Assembly (NCBI GenBank): GCA_014859615.1
Contig: JACUTX010000113.1
Span: forward strand, 1 to 8,000
Direction: 5' to 3'
Source of the DNA: Desulfuromonadales bacterium
GTDB taxonomy: Bacteria > Desulfobacterota > Desulfuromonadia > Desulfuromonadales > UBA2294
Length of the DNA: 8,000 nt
The notes under the pieces are model-generated. The model made no database searches. It saw only the letters and a list, made by a program, of their open reading frames with translations, and was not told the DNA's origin. The position numbers were made by a program, and so were the translations under genes. The number at the start of each line of letters is the position of its first letter. Positions within the stretch are counted from its first letter, which is position 1. Of the stretch, positions 6,496-8,000 are shown in pieces.

Positions 6496-6531
6496 ATTGT
6501 GACACAATCTGTCAGACTGATATTGCATAAT
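6496..6531 (+). promoter_or_regulatory. candidate dgt promoter with palindromic site
   Basis: CATAAT (6526-6531, 5 of 6 matches to the -10 consensus) lies 27 bp before the dgt ATG. No clear -35 occurs at 16-18 bp. The expected position overlaps the end of a perfect palindrome ATTGTG-A-CACAAT (6496-6508). A second small dyad, TGACA (6500-6504) with TGTCA (6510-6514), is nested there. This looks like an activator or repressor site. A weak -35 combined with a dyad would fit activated transcription. Confidence 0.35.
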
Positions 6532-6558
6532 CGATACGACTTATAACCAGGAGATCAA

Positions 6559-7692
6559 ATGGAACGACCGGATCTTGCCACCTTTGCCGCTTCAAGTCTT
6601 CAATCACAGGGGCGTTTACATGCTGAACCGTTTAAGGATGATCGACCCGCTTTTGAGCGGGATCGTGACCGGATTATCCATTGCGCCGCCTTCAGGCGAC
6701 TCGAATACAAGACCCAGGTTTTTATCAACCATGAAGGGGACTATTACCGAACCCGTCTGACCCACTCACTTGAAGTCGCGCAGATATCACGCGGGATCGC
6801 CCGGCGCCTGCATCTGAATGAGGATCTGGCCGAGACTCTCGCATTGGCTCACGATCTGGGTCATACGCCTTTCGGGCACACCGGAGAGCATGTTTTAAAT
6901 CTGTTGATGAAGGAATATGGCGGATTTGAACACAATCGTCAGTCGCTTCGGATTGTCGACCACCTGGAAGAGCGTTACCCCGGGTTCAATGGCCTGAATC
7001 TCACTTTTGAGGCCAGGGAGGGGATCATAAAACACTCTTCTGAATATGACCGACCGGGCGATCTTTCAGCCGTCGATTTTGAACCAAAATCACAACCCCC
7101 TCTGGAAGCTCAATTGATCGATCTGGCCGATGAAATTGCTTACAATAATCACGATATCGATGATGGATTAAAAGCCGGTTATTTAATTTTGTCGGAACTG
7201 GAAAAGATTGATCTGTGGTCAGACGCAGCGTTACAGGTCAAGGGGAAATTTCCCGGTCTGATCGGGGAACGGTATATCAGCCAGACGATCAGCCATCTGA
7301 TCGGAATTCTGATTGATGATCTGGTCGCTACCACCCGTAAGCGTATTGTTGTGAGTCGTGTCCAGAGCCTCAGTGATGTCCGGAACCTGGGCGAAAGATG
7401 TGTTACGTTCAGCCCTGAAATCAAACGTAAAAACAAGGAGTTGAAACAGTTTCTCTGGAAAAAGCTTTATACCCACTACAAAGTGGAACGGATGCGGGTA
7501 AAGTCGGAACGATTTATTCGCTTGCTGTTTGAAAACTACGCAGAACATCCTTCATTGCTCCCCCACAGTTATCAGGACAAATATAGTTCAGAAGGGGAGA
7601 TGCGTGTTATTTGTGATTATATTGCCGGAATGACAGACCGTTACGCTCTGGATGAATACAAGCGGCTGTTCGATCCGTATGAAAGGGTCTGA
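6559..7692 (+). CDS. dgt: deoxyguanosinetriphosphate triphosphohydrolase-like protein (HD domain)
   Basis: HD-superfamily metallohydrolase expected to cleave dNTPs, classically dGTP, to deoxynucleoside and tripolyphosphate, affecting dNTP pools and replication fidelity. At 377 residues it belongs to the shorter type 2 group, not the roughly 505-residue E. coli form. The motifs are intact: DRDRIIHCAAFRRLEYKTQVF (from 35), H69 in RLTHSLEVAQ, H98-D99 in ALAHDLGHTPFGHTGE, H125 in FEHNRQS, and D191 in DLADEIAYNNHDIDDGL, so the metal site H69/H98-D99/D191 is complete. The ATG at 6559 has AGGAG at 6549-6553 with 5-base spacing. It diverges from rsmD and ends 6 bp from the convergent yhbY-like gene. 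Family membership is certain; the preferred nucleotide is inferred. Confidence 0.93.
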   Translation: MERPDLATFAASSLQSQGRLHAEPFKDDRPAFERDRDRIIHCAAFRRLEYKTQVFINHEGDYYRTRLTHSLEVAQISRGIARRLHLNEDLAETLALAHDLGHTPFGHTGEHVLNLLMKEYGGFEHNRQSLRIVDHLEERYPGFNGLNLTFEAREGIIKHSSEYDRPGDLSAVDFEPKSQPPLEAQLIDLADEIAYNNHDIDDGLKAGYLILSELEKIDLWSDAALQVKGKFPGLIGERYISQTISHLIGILIDDLVATTRKRIVVSRVQSLSDVRNLGERCVTFSPEIKRKNKELKQFLWKKLYTHYKVERMRVKSERFIRLLFENYAEHPSLLPHSYQDKYSSEGEMRVICDYIAGMTDRYALDEYKRLFDPYERV

Positions 7693-7698
7693 TTCTGA

Positions 7699-7995
7699 TC
7701 AGGACGGGAGGAGAATCTCGGGCTTTTTAGCACGCCGATAGAGTAAAAAAGTTTTGCCGAGGATCTGGGCGACGGCAGAGGAGGTAAGACGGGCTAATTC
7801 GGCCGCCGCTTCCTTGCGGTCAAGCGCACACCCCTCTTGCAATCGAACTTTGATCAATTCGTGTTTTTCCAGCGCGGCATCGGTTGCACTGACCAACTGC
7901 TCGCTCAACTCCTCTTTTCCGATCATCACAACCGGTTGCAGGTGATGACCAAGTCCGCGCAAAAAGCGGGTCTGTTTCCCTTTGAGTTCTGTCAT
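7699..7995 (-). CDS. yhbY: YhbY/CRM-domain RNA-binding protein
   Basis: A 98-residue single CRM-domain (CRS1/YhbY) protein. E. coli YhbY associates with pre-50S ribosomal particles and is thought to act in large-subunit assembly. Visible landmarks are the opening GKQTRFLRGLGHHLQPVVMIGK (5-27), HELIKVRL at 45-52, and the C-terminal AQILGKTFLLYRR at 76-88. The RNA-contacting GxxG loop normally reads GKxG or GSNG. Here it reads G26-K-E-E29, so the second glycine is replaced. The ATG at 7995 gives the usual family N-terminus; its ribosome binding site would lie at or beyond the window edge. It converges on the dgt-like gene with a 6-bp gap and no visible terminator. Confidence 0.93.
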   Translation of the reverse strand: MTELKGKQTRFLRGLGHHLQPVVMIGKEELSEQLVSATDAALEKHELIKVRLQEGCALDRKEAAAELARLTSSAVAQILGKTFLLYRRAKKPEILLPS

Positions 7996-8000
7996 GTGAT

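Noticed and set aside
7700..7740. Terminator for dgt near the CTTTTTAG stretch.
   Set aside because: The preceding GAGA/TCTC arms leave a one-base loop and cannot form a proper hairpin.

Overview
The window is an ordinary stretch of bacterial chromosome of roughly balanced base composition: densely packed housekeeping genes, one tRNA and no mobile element. The gene set and protein sequences fit a delta-proteobacterium of the Desulfuromonadales type (Geobacter/Desulfuromonas/Pelobacter relatives). The pointers are a small DUF1858 CxxC protein, a class II tRNA nucleotidyltransferase without an obvious HD domain, the rsmD-coaD pair and a type 2 dGTPase-like protein. This placement is an inference from family resemblance only.

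Layout. At the left edge, on the minus strand, is an AEC-family permease whose C-terminus lies outside the window. Diverging from it on the plus strand is a class I/II PLP aminotransferase of unknown substrate, followed 39 bp later by a class II CCA-adding/poly(A) polymerase-family gene. The last bases of that gene contain a near-ideal sigma70 promoter (TTGACA-18-TATAAT) for the tRNA-Gly(CCC) gene that follows, which ends in a perfect 10-bp-stem terminator. Then comes a compact plus-strand operon, yacG-queD-queE: a gyrase-inhibiting zinc protein and two successive enzymes of 7-deazaguanine (queuosine precursor) synthesis.

The operon faces, tail to tail with a 10-bp gap, a minus-strand operon of overlapping genes: rsmD (16S rRNA m2G966 methyltransferase), coaD (phosphopantetheine adenylyltransferase) and the DUF1858 protein. 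Diverging from rsmD is a dGTP triphosphohydrolase-like gene, which converges with only 6 bp to spare on a YhbY/CRM-domain ribosome-assembly gene at the right edge.

The shared theme is RNA maturation and translation (tRNA nucleotidyltransferase, tRNA-Gly, queuosine enzymes, RsmD, YhbY), alongside nucleotide and cofactor metabolism. I found no convincing evidence of a new multi-gene system. The points most worth a second look are the tRNA promoter embedded in the upstream gene's stop codon, several dyad-symmetric operator-like sites in the intergenic regions, the uncertain nucleotide specificity of the CCA-family enzyme, the atypical lysine motif of the aminotransferase, and the DUF1858 protein translationally coupled to coaD.
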